From Streptomyces phyllanthi (GTDB lineage: Bacteria > Actinomycetota > Actinomycetes > Streptomycetales > Streptomycetaceae), in the NCBI RefSeq assembly GCF_009377205.1, contig NZ_VJZE01000026.1, positions 1 through 41,777 of the forward strand: a stretch of DNA of 41,777 bases, in the 5' to 3' direction. The position numbers and the translations under genes are program-made. Shown here piece after piece: positions 8,681 through 18,010 of this stretch. The notes below the pieces were generated by a model. That model did no database searches. It was not told where the DNA came from and saw only the letters and a list, made by a program, of their open reading frames with translations. How positions within the stretch are numbered: position 1 is the stretch's first letter; every line of letters begins with the position of its first letter.

Positions 8681-11581
8681 ATGTTGGACGGGGACAGTGA
8701 CAAGAACCCTCATTTCGGGTCGTTGGTGCGTGCGTACCGTCGCGAAATGGGGTTGACCCAACGGGAACTAGCAGCAAGAGCAGGACTCAGTCTCGCCGCG
8801 CTGCGCGACTTCGAGCAGTCTCGGCGAAGGCGGCCGCGAGCACATTCGTTGGCCGCGCTGACCGACGGTCTGGGCCTTGACACAGACCAGGCGGCCAGCC
8901 TGGCCCGTGCGGCCGCGCTACCACGGCGACACCCCGATGCGATGCCATCGGCACATCGCCCGCAGGACGATTCCGATTCCATGCGGAGCACGCACTCGCC
9001 CGAGCATGACAAAGGACTGTGGCTGTCGGTCCTTGGCCCACTCGAAGCCTGGTCGGACGAGAAGCTGCTGCGCTTCGGTTCCCCCGCGCGGCGCGCGGTG
9101 CTCGGGCTGCTCCTTCTGGACCCCGGTGTCCTCGTGCACCGCGACGCGATCGTCGACCTGCTGTGGGGTGATTCGCCGCCTCGCACTGCGGTAACCCTGG
9201 TACAAGCACATGTCAGCAGGATCCGCAGGGCCCTGAAAGGCGGCCGCCGCTTCGGTGGCAATGACGAGGTGATCGATTCGTCCGGGGGCGCCTACCGGCT
9301 GAGCCTTTCGGCCATGGAAGTCGATCTGCTGGACTTCAGGGACATGGCCGCCCGTGCCGCCGCGGCGAGGGGCGCCGGAGAGGACGCGACCGCAGCCGAG
9401 TACTACGAGCGGGCGGTGAGCTTGTGGCGCGGTGAGCCATTCGCCGACGTTGCCGTACTCCGGGGACACCCAGGCGTCACTGCGCTCAGGCAGGAACTCG
9501 CCGGGGTGCTCTTGCAGTATGCGGAGGTCACCCGCGAGTTGGGCCAGCACAATCGGGTGCTGGTGCGGCTCCAGGCGCTGGCCGACGCCGAGCCGCTCAA
9601 CGAACGAGTCCATGCCTCTCTCATGATCGCGCTGGCCGGTTCCGGACAGCAGGCGGACGCCATCCGGGTCTACGAGGGCGTGCGGTCGCGCCTCGACCGC
9701 GAGCTGGGACTGTATCCGGGCGAGGAGTTGGCCGATGCCTACATGCGAGTGCTACGGCAGGACCTTCGCGCGCCGGACCGGGAGCAGACCCACGCCCGGC
9801 TGCCCGCACTCGCCGCCGCTGGGCATCCGGTGCCGAGGCAGCTTCCCGCCGCGCCGCGATGCTTCACCGGGCGTGCCGGCGAACTCGCCTGGCTTTCCGC
9901 CCTGGCGGAACAGGACTTGACGCATGCGAAGGGCGTGGTCATCGCGACGCTGACGGGGATGGCCGGGATCGGCAAGACCGCGCTGGCCGTGCACTGGGCG
10001 CATCAGATGGCCGCCCGGTTCCCTGACGGGCAACTGTTCGTCAACCTGCGCGGCTCCGGGCCGTCGGGAACACCGGTCGCGCCGACTGACGCGGTGGGTG
10101 GCGTCCTGACCTCACTCGGCGTGCCGCCTGCGCGGATCCCTCCGGACATCGACGGGCGGGCTGCCCTGTACCGCAGCCTGCTGGCGGACTGTCGCATGCT
10201 CATCGTCCTGGACAACGCTCACGACGCGGAACAGGTCCGTCCCTTGCTGCCGGGATCACCGACCTGTCTGGTGGTGGTGACCAGCAGGAGCTGGCTCACC
10301 GGCCTGGCTGCGGAAGGTGCCCATCTGAAGACGCTGGGAGTCCTGCCGGAGGGCGAATCGCGCAAACTGCTGGCCCTGCACCTGCGTGCCAGATCGACGA
10401 CGGCCGATCCTGTGGTGATCGATGAACTGGCTGCTGCGTGCGGCGGCCTGCCGCTGGCCGTGTGCGATGCCGCGGCTCGTGCCGTCGCGAGTCCCGGCCT
10501 GCCACTGGCCACGCTCGCGTCCGAGCTGCGGGACAGCCGGAGGCGGCTGGACGCGCTGGATACGGGGGAGCCGGTCACCAGCCTGAGGGCGGTGTTCTCC
10601 TGGTCGCGCGCCAGGCTCGGGAGCCTGGCGTCGCGCCTGTTCCGGCTGCTGGGCGTTTATCCCGGCCCGGACATCACCGTTCCGGTGGCAGCGAGTCTGG
10701 CAGCGCTGACACCAGGACAGACGTACCTGGCACTGGGGGAACTGTGCGCCGAGCACCTGCTGACGGAGCACCTACCTGGTCGCTACACCTGTCATGAGCT
10801 GCTGCGTTCCTACGCGGCCGAAGAGGCCGGCATCCGCGAGAACCAAGAGGACCGGCGGGCCGCGGTACAGCGCGTGCTCGATCACTACCTGCGTGCCTCC
10901 GCCGTGGCGTCGAGCTTCCTCTGCCATGGTCAGGCAGAGGTCCCGTCCATCCCGCCGCGCCCCGGGGTCGCACTCGAGGAGATCGAAAGCCCCGAACAGG
11001 CGGCCGACTGGTTCGAGAACGAACAGCACGTCCTGCTTGCCCTCATCAGGCAGGCCGCAGACGGCGGCTACGCCCCGTACGCCTGGGAGTTGCCCTGGAC
11101 CGCCGGGTGGTTCTTCCGGGACGAGGCATGCTGGCAAAGGCTCGCTACCGCTCAGGAGGCCGCACTGGCGGTCGCCACCAGTCAGGATGATCTCGTCGGC
11201 CTGGCGATGGCTCGTCAGCAGCTTGGCTGGCTGAGGTTTCTGCTCGGTGACGTCACCAGCGCAAGTCACCACCTGGACGAGGCCGACGAGCTGACTCAGC
11301 AGCTTGGTGACGGTCGGCTCCGGGCACTGTCGGGTCTCAGTCGCGCCCACGTCCTGCCGGCGCAACATCGCATCCTGGAAACGACGGCCCAGGCACGGCA
11401 GGTGCTGCGGCTGTCCCGTGGTGTCGGGGACCTGCAGGATGAGATCCGAGCCCTCTACACGATCGACTGGTGCCTCATCCAGCTTGGCGAGCGCCGGCAG
11501 GCAGTGCATCTCAGCCGTCGTGCGCCCACGGCATACCGGGAATTGAGGTTGCGCTGCTGCCCCTATTACCGGGGAAGCTGA
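8681..11581 (+). CDS. HTH-SARP-NB-ARC regulator (AfsR-like), C-terminally truncated
   Basis: About 966 residues. Domains in order: an XRE-type helix-turn-helix (about 12-66, MGLTQRELAARAGLSLAALR), an OmpR-like SARP DNA-binding domain (about 105-205), the BTAD bacterial activator domain (about 210-350), and an NB-ARC ATPase (about 390-700) with P-loop GMAGIGKTAL and Walker B LIVLDNAHD. A partial TPR region starts near 800. Such proteins activate secondary-metabolite genes. The protein stops shortly after HLSRRAPTAYREL, where AfsR-like relatives continue with more TPR repeats, and transposase-like sequence begins there on the other strand; I infer truncation. I chose ATG 8681 after GGGGGCAG; ATG 8663 is possible. 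It could regulate the downstream cluster. Confidence 0.85.
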   Translation: MLDGDSDKNPHFGSLVRAYRREMGLTQRELAARAGLSLAALRDFEQSRRRRPRAHSLAALTDGLGLDTDQAASLARAAALPRRHPDAMPSAHRPQDDSDSMRSTHSPEHDKGLWLSVLGPLEAWSDEKLLRFGSPARRAVLGLLLLDPGVLVHRDAIVDLLWGDSPPRTAVTLVQAHVSRIRRALKGGRRFGGNDEVIDSSGGAYRLSLSAMEVDLLDFRDMAARAAAARGAGEDATAAEYYERAVSLWRGEPFADVAVLRGHPGVTALRQELAGVLLQYAEVTRELGQHNRVLVRLQALADAEPLNERVHASLMIALAGSGQQADAIRVYEGVRSRLDRELGLYPGEELADAYMRVLRQDLRAPDREQTHARLPALAAAGHPVPRQLPAAPRCFTGRAGELAWLSALAEQDLTHAKGVVIATLTGMAGIGKTALAVHWAHQMAARFPDGQLFVNLRGSGPSGTPVAPTDAVGGVLTSLGVPPARIPPDIDGRAALYRSLLADCRMLIVLDNAHDAEQVRPLLPGSPTCLVVVTSRSWLTGLAAEGAHLKTLGVLPEGESRKLLALHLRARSTTADPVVIDELAAACGGLPLAVCDAAARAVASPGLPLATLASELRDSRRRLDALDTGEPVTSLRAVFSWSRARLGSLASRLFRLLGVYPGPDITVPVAASLAALTPGQTYLALGELCAEHLLTEHLPGRYTCHELLRSYAAEEAGIRENQEDRRAAVQRVLDHYLRASAVASSFLCHGQAEVPSIPPRPGVALEEIESPEQAADWFENEQHVLLALIRQAADGGYAPYAWELPWTAGWFFRDEACWQRLATAQEAALAVATSQDDLVGLAMARQQLGWLRFLLGDVTSASHHLDEADELTQQLGDGRLRALSGLSRAHVLPAQHRILETTAQARQVLRLSRGVGDLQDEIRALYTIDWCLIQLGERRQAVHLSRRAPTAYRELRLRCCPYYRGS

Positions 11582-11735
11582 CTTCCTCGTCCCGACCCCC
11601 GTGCACCTGCCGGTCCGCGCGATCAAGCCGACCCCCGGGGGTGAACGTACGGAACGCAGGCCGGGAGAAGCGGCCCTTCAGCCTGTCCAGCACGGCGGGC
11701 AGTGACACGGGTACGGACGGATCGACGGGAAGCAT
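11575..11735 (-). pseudogene. IS701-like transposase remnant, frameshifted
   Basis: Minus-strand frame 1 reads MLPVDPSVPVSLPAVLDRL and KGRFSRPAFRTFT, the start of an IS701/IS4-type transposase. The similarity then continues in a second frame as VGLIARTGRCTGVGTRK (family pattern VGLIAQTGRxTVxGM). So the first 50 or so residues survive with a frameshift near 11640, and the remainder is gone. It abuts the abrupt end of the SARP gene on the opposite strand, suggesting insertion or recombination removed that gene's 3' end. Confidence 0.6.
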
Positions 11736-11865
11736 CGGCGGGGCCCCTCCCCGTGAGGCGGCTACAGGCAGCGCCGATGCTTCTCTCATCTCCCCGGCCC
11801 CACAGCAGAGTTGGCCAACCGTCCGGACGCGGCTCCCTCCCAGGTCTGCAAGAACGGCGAAAGTC

Positions 11866-12130
11866 GAATGCGGCTGCGCTTGGCCGCAGGTTCCCCGCAT
11901 GTGAGCGGACCACGAGTGCGGACGTGGCCGCCGCCCCACATTGCTGCGGCGGCCACGTCCCGGGGGAAGGCGGCAACCCGTCCCGCGTAGCGGGTGCCCG
12001 TCCGGTTCGAGATCGGCTCGCGCGGACCGATCGAGCAGGTAGACCCAATGCCACAGCAGCGGCAGCCCAACGCCGTCCTAGAGGTCCGGTACGCGCGCAC
12101 CCAGCAGCGAGTCCAGCGCACGGGCCGCTC
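11866..12130 (-). pseudogene. Decayed FAS1-type/HTD2-like dehydratase gene
   Basis: The minus strand encodes RALDSLLGARVPDL, an in-frame TAG (12078-12080), then LPLLWHWVYLLDRSARADLE and PDGHPLRGTG. The similarity resumes in another frame as MWGGGHVRTRGPLTCGEP. This is the N-terminal pattern of HTD2/mesaconyl-CoA hydratase-type hot-dog dehydratases (LPPLWHWxYFLxxxxxSELGPDGHP ... MWAGGR). A nonsense codon plus a frameshift mark it as dead. Together with the transposase remnant it fills most of 11582-12248; the rest of that stretch shows nothing I can support. Confidence 0.6.
11921..11959. repeat. Perfect 14-bp inverted repeat
   Basis: GACGTGGCCGCCGC at 11921-11934 and its exact reverse complement at 11946-11959 flank an 11-base loop. 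It lies inside the decayed dehydratase gene, where it encodes an Ala/Gly-rich stretch not expected in the family. It may be a small insertion or a terminator for transcripts entering from either side. Confidence 0.6.
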
Positions 12131-12248
12131 TGGCAGCGGTGATTCCGTGCGTTCACTGGTGCTCTTCATTCGCGCAGCCCTTTCCTCGGGGTAGCCGCGG
12201 CGAGCGGGGACGTCCGGCCGACTGAGGCCACCTCAAGCCGCCCAGAAC

Positions 12249-13406
12249 TCAGGCGGATCTGGTCGGCGGGCGACTCGCGAAGGGGTCGACGATGCGTGCT
12301 CGCCTGTCCAGTTCCCGAGCGCAGTCCTGCCACATGCTCGCGTACTGCTGGGCGAGCTGCACGATGATGGCGACACAGTGCGGCGGTACCGTTTCGGCCG
12401 CGTCCGGTAGCTGTTTCGCACCGACCGCGTTGATATGCAGGAGCCGGAGCATGCTCTTGCCCTGCTCGTTGTTCCGCAGAGACGGGTCACGCATGAGCTT
12501 CTCCACCGTGGCGGCAGGATCCGGCCCTGTCGTCCCAGAGGCCGACCGCGGTTCGATGCGGAGGGGCGGCACGGGGACGGCGGTGCCGTTGTCCTGGTCG
12601 GCATCGGCGCCATGGTCGGCTGTCTCGTTATCGGGGTTCGCGCCGGTACTGGCAGCGCTTGCCCGGTCTGTGCGCCCGGCTGCCTTCTCCGGAACAGGTG
12701 ACTCGCCGCATTCCAGGCGCTTGCGGACGTCGAACGCTGTCGCTGGGGATATGCCCGCAGCGCGTGCCACATCGCGTAAGGACGCGTCCGGCTGTTCGGC
12801 CAGCAGCTCCGCGGCTCGTCTTCGACCCGCCCGGCCGTCCAGCGGGCGGACCCTGCCGTCCCTGCCGACCCGCACACTCGGCTGAGGTGCGCTTTCGCCG
12901 GAGAGCTTCCTGATGGCGGCGACGGTCTTCGCCGCCAGCCCGGCGGTCTGGCCGATGGCCCGGTCGGACAGGTGGGGATGCGATGCGATGATCCGCTCCG
13001 CCGCGGCGCGGCGGTCGGCCCGGGACAGCGGCAGGCCGTGCGTGACATTCTCCTGGACGGCACGCAGGAAGATGTCGGCCTCGTTGCCCTCGAAGAACAT
13101 GACGTCGATGGTCTCTTGGCCCCGCAGGGACGCGGCCATCAGGCGGTGCATCCCGTCGATCACCTGCATGGAGCGCCGGTCCACCAGGATCGGCGGAAGA
13201 GGCGTCTCAGCCTCGGCGAGGCGCATGATGTGGGCCTTGTCTTCGCCGTTCAGCCGTGGGGAGTCGGCCGGTCTGAGCGAGAGCATGGGAACGGACACCA
13301 CCGTGGTGTTGTCACCGCTGGTGTGCGCGGCCAGGTTGTCGACGGGTGGATGAGAGGGTGCTGCATTGCTCACCGGCTGGGACACACGAGCACCTGGATG
13401 AGCCAC
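12249..13406 (-). CDS. StrR/Bbr-type cluster-situated activator (ParB-fold)
   Basis: A 385-residue DNA-binding regulator of the StrR family, pathway activators of streptomycin (StrR), balhimycin (Bbr) and teicoplanin clusters. A ParB/Srx-like N-domain spans about 35-125 (SLRPADSPRLNGEDKAHI, PPILVDRRSMQVIDGMHRL). Helix-turn-helix segments follow: HPHLSDRAIGQTAGLAAKTV and SLRDVARAAGISPATAFDVR. The segment VRVGRDGRVRPLDG is characteristic. The frame opens at 13424, but GTG 13406 lies seven bases after GAAGGAG (13414-13420), so I start there. Codon 210 is TTA (12777-12779), implying bldA dependence. Three matching operators occur at 16400, 21238 and 32105, so its likely targets are hpgT-dpgABC, the mbtH operon and the halogenase region. 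I found no convincing site in its own promoter. Confidence 0.93.
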   Translation of the reverse strand: MAHPGARVSQPVSNAAPSHPPVDNLAAHTSGDNTTVVSVPMLSLRPADSPRLNGEDKAHIMRLAEAETPLPPILVDRRSMQVIDGMHRLMAASLRGQETIDVMFFEGNEADIFLRAVQENVTHGLPLSRADRRAAAERIIASHPHLSDRAIGQTAGLAAKTVAAIRKLSGESAPQPSVRVGRDGRVRPLDGRAGRRRAAELLAEQPDASLRDVARAAGISPATAFDVRKRLECGESPVPEKAAGRTDRASAASTGANPDNETADHGADADQDNGTAVPVPPLRIEPRSASGTTGPDPAATVEKLMRDPSLRNNEQGKSMLRLLHINAVGAKQLPDAAETVPPHCVAIIVQLAQQYASMWQDCARELDRRARIVDPFASRPPTRSA

Positions 13407-13700
13407 GGCTGAGCTCCTTCGCATGGTTCGGTTGAGCGTTACTGGTGTTGACGCTACGCGGCGGTGCTGGCGGTCTACTGGTGGTCGGCTGACACCGAAT
13501 TGCCGTACCTGCTCTTCGGACCGGCAATGTCTTCCCTCTTCAGCAGTGGGCTGTCGTGCGACATGGGCAGCCTGGTTGCCGTAGTACGTAATTGGTCACG
13601 TGTGGTTCCACTTGGGGAACGGCTGACCTGGGAAGACGTTGATGAGTGTGTGTCGGGGACGGCTTGCTTTCACCGTGGCGTGTGGAGGAGAGGCACCACG

Positions 13701-14010
<310 letters not shown>

Positions 14011-14275
14011 ACAGCCTGACATCCGCCCCTCGCCCCACCGGTGGCCTTGCCGTAGCGGACCGGCCATCACGCGTGCTCGTCGAGGGTGTGGTCGTCGGTG
14101 GTGAACTGCACGGAGCGGCGGGGCTCGGCCGGTCGGGCCTGAAGACCGGGGTGTGTCCAGGAGCGGTGGGCAGCGCCGACGCCGACCACCGCCCCACGGT
14201 CCGCGCGCCGATCGGCTGCTGCCCGATCGCGTCGAGAATCTGGTTCGGACCAGCAGCTGCCGTGGAGGGTCGGGC

Positions 14276-16216
14276 TCAGCCTGCGTCCTCGTGCGTTCCC
14301 GGGACTTGCTCATCGGTGAGGGCTGTGAGCAGGCTGTTGAGCTGCTGAACGAACGTGGTGGGATCCTCGATCCGGGCGCTGAGGGTGAGCACCGCCTGGT
14401 TGAACAGGACCTGTGCCCACTCGCGGAGATGCTCGCCGCCCTGCGCGCGGTTGAGTCGCTGGATGAGCGGGTGGGTCGGATTGAGTTCCAGTACCGCCTG
14501 GCGCGGCAGGCCGGTTCCGCGCATCCGCTGCATGAGGTTGATGTCGATCTCGGGTTCGTTGCTGACGATGCAGGCCGGTGAAGTGGTGAGGCGGGTGGAC
14601 AAGCGCACGTCCCAGGCCTGCCCGGCCAGATGGGCCTTGAGTTTGCCGAGCAGGTCGGCGTACTCGGCGTCAGCCTGCTCCTTGGTCTGTCTTTCCTCCT
14701 CGTCCGCCAGAGCGCCCAGATCCCCGGCGCCCTGGGCGACCGACTGCAGTTCCTTGCCGTCGTACTCGCGCAGGCTGGACACGACCCAGTTGTCGACGCC
14801 CTCGCTGAGAAGGAGCACTTCCACGCCCTTGGTGCGGAACGCCTCCAGGTGCGGGCTCGACTTGGCCGCGGTCGACGAGGGAGCCAGCAGGTAGTAGATG
14901 TGCTCCTGGCCCTCCTTCATCCGTGCCACGTACGCGTCCAGTGAGGTGTCCGGGTCATCGGTGGCGGACTTGGTGGAGGTGAACCGCAGGAGCTTGGCGA
15001 TCTCGTTCCGGTTGGAGTAGTCGTCGGCGATGCCCTCCTTCAGGGCGGTGCCGAACTCCTTCCAGAACGCGGTGTACTTCTCCGGCTCGCTCTCGGCGAG
15101 CTCGGCGAGCCGTTTCAGCACCTTCTTCACCGCGGTGGTGCGGATGTTGCCCACCGCGCGGCTGCCCTGGAGGATCTCCCGGGAGACATTGAGCGGAAGG
15201 TCGGTGGAATCGATCACGCCGCGTACGAACCGCAGGTAGTTCGGCAGGATCTGCCCGGTGTCCTCCAGGATGAAGACCCGCTGCACATGGAGCCGCACCC
15301 CGCGGCGTGCCTGGGGCACCCACAGGTCGTGCGGCGCGCGGGACGGGATGAACAGGAGCAGCGTGTAGTCGTAGGTGCCCTCGATCTTGGCGTGCACCCA
15401 AGTCAGCGGGTCGGTGGGCTCGCCGGCGATGTGCCGGTAGAAGTCGTTGTACTCGGTGTCGGTGAGCTCGCTCTTCGGACGGGCCCACAGCGCCGACGCC
15501 CGGTTGACTGTGATGTCCGTTCCTGCCGTTCCCGCTGCCTCCTCCGCCTTGTCCTCGCGTTCGCCGGGCATCAGGATCGGTACGCGGATGTGATCGGAGT
15601 ACTTCTCGATGATCGACCGCAGCCGCCACCCGTTCGCCAGGTCGTCCTCACCGTCCCGCAGATGCAGCACGATGGTGGTGCCCCGCTCGGGCCGCTCAAT
15701 CGTTTCCAGCGTGTACTCGCCTTTTCCGTCCGATTCCCAGCGCACTCCCTCGCTCGGCTCGAGGCCGGCGCGCCGGGTGGTCAGCACCACCCGCTCGGAG
15801 ACGATGAACGAGGAGTAGAAGCCCACCCCGAACTGGCCGATCATGGCGGCGTCCTTACGCTGGTCACCGGTCAGCGAGCGCAGGAACTCCCCGGTCCCGG
15901 ACTTGGCGATCGTGCCAATGTTCTGGATCACCTCCTCCCGGCTCATACCGATGCCGTTGTCCGCGATGGTGATGGTCCCGGCGTCCTTGTCGTATCCGAT
16001 CCGGATTCGCAGCCGCCCCTCCGCCTCGGGAAGCTCCGAACGCGCAAGCAGTTCCAGCCGCAATCGGTCAATCGCGTCCGAGGCATTCGAGATGAGCTCA
16101 CGCAGGAAGATCTCCTTGTTGCTGTACAGGGAATGGACCATCAGGTCCAGAATCTGTACCGCCTCCGCCTGGAAGTTGAAGACTTCCTGCTCTACCTGCT
16201 CCGTTTGGACCGACAT
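14276..16216 (-). CDS. htpG: HtpG, Hsp90 chaperone
   Basis: A 646-residue bacterial Hsp90. The N-terminal GHKL ATPase motifs are intact: LRELISNASDAIDRLR (catalytic Glu and Mg-binding Asn), DNGIGMSREEVIQNIG, GTIAKSGTGEFL and GQFGVGFYSSFI. The middle-domain catalytic loop LPLNVSREILQGSRAV and a C-terminal dimerisation region are present. The ATG at 16216 lies eight bases after GGAGG, although the frame is open for 41 codons upstream. It helps fold client proteins under stress. It stands alone between the StrR-type regulator and the Dpg operon; whether it belongs to the cluster or is a housekeeping gene at its edge is unclear. Confidence 0.95.
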   Translation of the reverse strand: MSVQTEQVEQEVFNFQAEAVQILDLMVHSLYSNKEIFLRELISNASDAIDRLRLELLARSELPEAEGRLRIRIGYDKDAGTITIADNGIGMSREEVIQNIGTIAKSGTGEFLRSLTGDQRKDAAMIGQFGVGFYSSFIVSERVVLTTRRAGLEPSEGVRWESDGKGEYTLETIERPERGTTIVLHLRDGEDDLANGWRLRSIIEKYSDHIRVPILMPGEREDKAEEAAGTAGTDITVNRASALWARPKSELTDTEYNDFYRHIAGEPTDPLTWVHAKIEGTYDYTLLLFIPSRAPHDLWVPQARRGVRLHVQRVFILEDTGQILPNYLRFVRGVIDSTDLPLNVSREILQGSRAVGNIRTTAVKKVLKRLAELAESEPEKYTAFWKEFGTALKEGIADDYSNRNEIAKLLRFTSTKSATDDPDTSLDAYVARMKEGQEHIYYLLAPSSTAAKSSPHLEAFRTKGVEVLLLSEGVDNWVVSSLREYDGKELQSVAQGAGDLGALADEEERQTKEQADAEYADLLGKLKAHLAGQAWDVRLSTRLTTSPACIVSNEPEIDINLMQRMRGTGLPRQAVLELNPTHPLIQRLNRAQGGEHLREWAQVLFNQAVLTLSARIEDPTTFVQQLNSLLTALTDEQVPGTHEDAG

Positions 16217-16399
16217 CCGACACCTCCATGATCCCCTTGGGAAAGCGCCGAGCGTAACCCGCGTCGCGCTGGGCGGCAAGCATGGGGACCTGCGGCCCGG
16301 GAGTATCGGAGCAGGTCGGCGAAAAGTCAATTCGTGCATTATTGATTACTGTGGCGGCGTGTGAGTCGAAGGCGAGTGTATTAAGGATGCCCGAGCGGT

Positions 16400-16428
16400 G
16401 TTCAACTGAGGATTTGCGGCAGTCGAAC
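16400..16428 (+). promoter_or_regulatory. StrR/Bbr operator upstream of hpgT
   Basis: GTTCAACTG (16400-16408), an 11-base spacer, then CAGTCGAAC (16420-16428). This matches the known StrR/Bbr box (GTTCRACTG-N11-CRGTYGAAC). It lies 165 bases upstream of hpgT and about 190 bases from the divergent htpG start, in an otherwise gene-free 377-base region (16217-16593). Confidence 0.9.
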
Positions 16429-16593
16429 ATTGCCGAGCCGGTCTTGACAGGATATTGCTGGAACGCGACGCTGATCCCAGCGTGACCGGCTGGATCGACC
16501 TGCGACCCACGGCCTGATCGAGGCCATGGAAGAAGATGCGGCGGTGAGGGCAGCAAATAGCTTACTTCGATTTGCCGAGGTGGTGGCGGTCCA

Positions 16594-17910
16594 ATGTCGG
16601 CGCAGGACATCCCGTATGTTGAGCTGAGTATCGGTGATCTGCACGGCAGTCTGTCTGATCCGCTGCTGGACACGATGAATTTTCTGAACGAGGTCACCTT
16701 TCGGTATCCGGAGGCGATCTCGTTCGCGCCGGGCAGGCCTTATGACGGATTCTTCGACGTCGATCAGGTCTTCGCCTATCTCCACGAGTACATCGATCAT
16801 CTGGCGGCGGGCGGGAGCTCCGCCGACCGGATCCGTGACGCGATCTTCCAGTACGGCCCGACAGCCGGGCGGATCCAGGAACTGATCGCGAACTCGCTGC
16901 GCGAGGACGAGGGCATCGACGTCGGGCCGGAGTCGATCGTGGTCACCGTGGGCTGCCAGGAGGCCATGTTCCTGGTGCTGCGGGCACTCATCGCCGGTCC
17001 CGGCGACGTTCTCCTGGTGTCCAGCCCGTGCTACGTGGGGATGACGGGCGCTGCCCGGCTGCTCGACATCGAGCCGACGGCGGTGGAGGAGCGCGAGGAC
17101 GGGCTGTGCTGCGCGGACCTGGAGGAGGCCATCCGGAAGGAGCGCGCGCGGGGCCGGCGTCCCCGTGCCTTCTACGTAGTGCCCGACCACTCGAACCCGG
17201 CGGGGACCACGATGCCGGTGCACACGCGCCACGAACTTCTCGACCTCGCCCGCCGCGAGGACATCCTGATCCTGGAGGACAGCCCCTATCGCCTGGTCAG
17301 CCCCGCGCCGTACCTGCCGACGCTGAAGTCACTGGACCGCGATCGCAGGGTCGTCCATCTGGGCTCCTACTCCAAGACCGCTTTCCCCGGTGCCCGGGTG
17401 GGCTTCGCCGTGGCCGACCAGCTGGTCGCTGATCGGACGGGCGGCACCGGCCCGCTGGCGGCCGAGCTCGCCAAGATCAAGAGCATGGTGACGGTGAACA
17501 CCTCACCGCTGAGCCAGGCCGTCGTGGCAGGGATGCTCCTCACCTGCCAGGGGCGAGTCTCGGAACTCAACGCCAAGGCGGCCGACTACTACGCCACCGC
17601 GATGCGGTCCACCCTGCGGCAACTCGAGCGATGTTTCCCGGCGGACCGGCGAGCGGCCCTCGGGGTGCGGTGGAACACCCCTGCCGGGGGCTTCTTCCTG
17701 ACCATGCGTGTCCCGTTCCGGGCGGGCAATGCCGCCTTGGCGCGCTCGGCCGAGGAATTCGGGGTCATCTGGACGCCGATGTCGTACTTCTATCCGGGTG
17801 ACGGCGGGGAGTACGGCATCCGGCTGTCCGTCAGCTACCTCTCCGAAGAGGAGATCACCGAAGGGATCCTCCGGCTCGCCCGCTTCATCGTGGCCGAGAC
17901 CGAAAAGTGA
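16594..17910 (+). CDS. hpgT: HpgT, (di)hydroxyphenylglycine aminotransferase
   Basis: A 438-residue fold-type-I PLP aminotransferase. The PLP lysine lies in LGSYSKTAFPGARVGFA, the Asn/Pro motif in YVVPDHSNPAGTTMPV, and the substrate loop in QYGPTAGRIQELIA; the protein is full length. The family (HpgT/Pgat of glycopeptide clusters) transaminates 4-hydroxyphenylglyoxylate or 3,5-dihydroxyphenylglyoxylate to Hpg or Dpg, with tyrosine as donor. Here it opens an operon with dpgABC, so Dpg formation is its clear role. The Hpg enzymes HmaS and Hmo are not in the window. An StrR-type operator lies 165 bases upstream. The ATG at 16594 is preceded by GAGGTGGTGG. Confidence 0.92.
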   Translation: MSAQDIPYVELSIGDLHGSLSDPLLDTMNFLNEVTFRYPEAISFAPGRPYDGFFDVDQVFAYLHEYIDHLAAGGSSADRIRDAIFQYGPTAGRIQELIANSLREDEGIDVGPESIVVTVGCQEAMFLVLRALIAGPGDVLLVSSPCYVGMTGAARLLDIEPTAVEEREDGLCCADLEEAIRKERARGRRPRAFYVVPDHSNPAGTTMPVHTRHELLDLARREDILILEDSPYRLVSPAPYLPTLKSLDRDRRVVHLGSYSKTAFPGARVGFAVADQLVADRTGGTGPLAAELAKIKSMVTVNTSPLSQAVVAGMLLTCQGRVSELNAKAADYYATAMRSTLRQLERCFPADRRAALGVRWNTPAGGFFLTMRVPFRAGNAALARSAEEFGVIWTPMSYFYPGDGGEYGIRLSVSYLSEEEITEGILRLARFIVAETEK

Positions 17911-17947
17911 TGAGCAACCAGGTGCCGCCTACGGGAAGGGAAGGCCA

Positions 17948-18010
17948 ATGATCAAGGCAGAGCCGCCTGTGCGGAGTCAGCGGCGCAGATGGGGGTGGAC
18001 GTACCGATGA
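17948..18010 (+). CDS. Possible 20-codon leader ORF before dpgA
   Basis: A purine-rich site GGGAAGGGAAGG (17933-17944) precedes ATG 17948, which opens a 20-residue frame, MIKAEPPVRSQRRRWGWTYR. Its stop (TGA 18008-18010) overlaps the second in-frame ATG of dpgA at 18007 (ATGA). It could couple translation into dpgA or be chance. No similarity is recognised; the basic stretch with two Trp codons is noted. Confidence 0.25.
   Translation: MIKAEPPVRSQRRRWGWTYR

Noticed and set aside
13407..13480. Possible StrR-type operator in front of the StrR-type gene (GTTCGGTTG ... TGTTGACG)
   Set aside because: Two mismatches in the left half and no proper right half at 11-base spacing; not comparable with the three clear sites.
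16217..16593. CIRCE or HAIR heat-shock operator for htpG
   Set aside because: No such inverted repeat could be found upstream of the htpG start.
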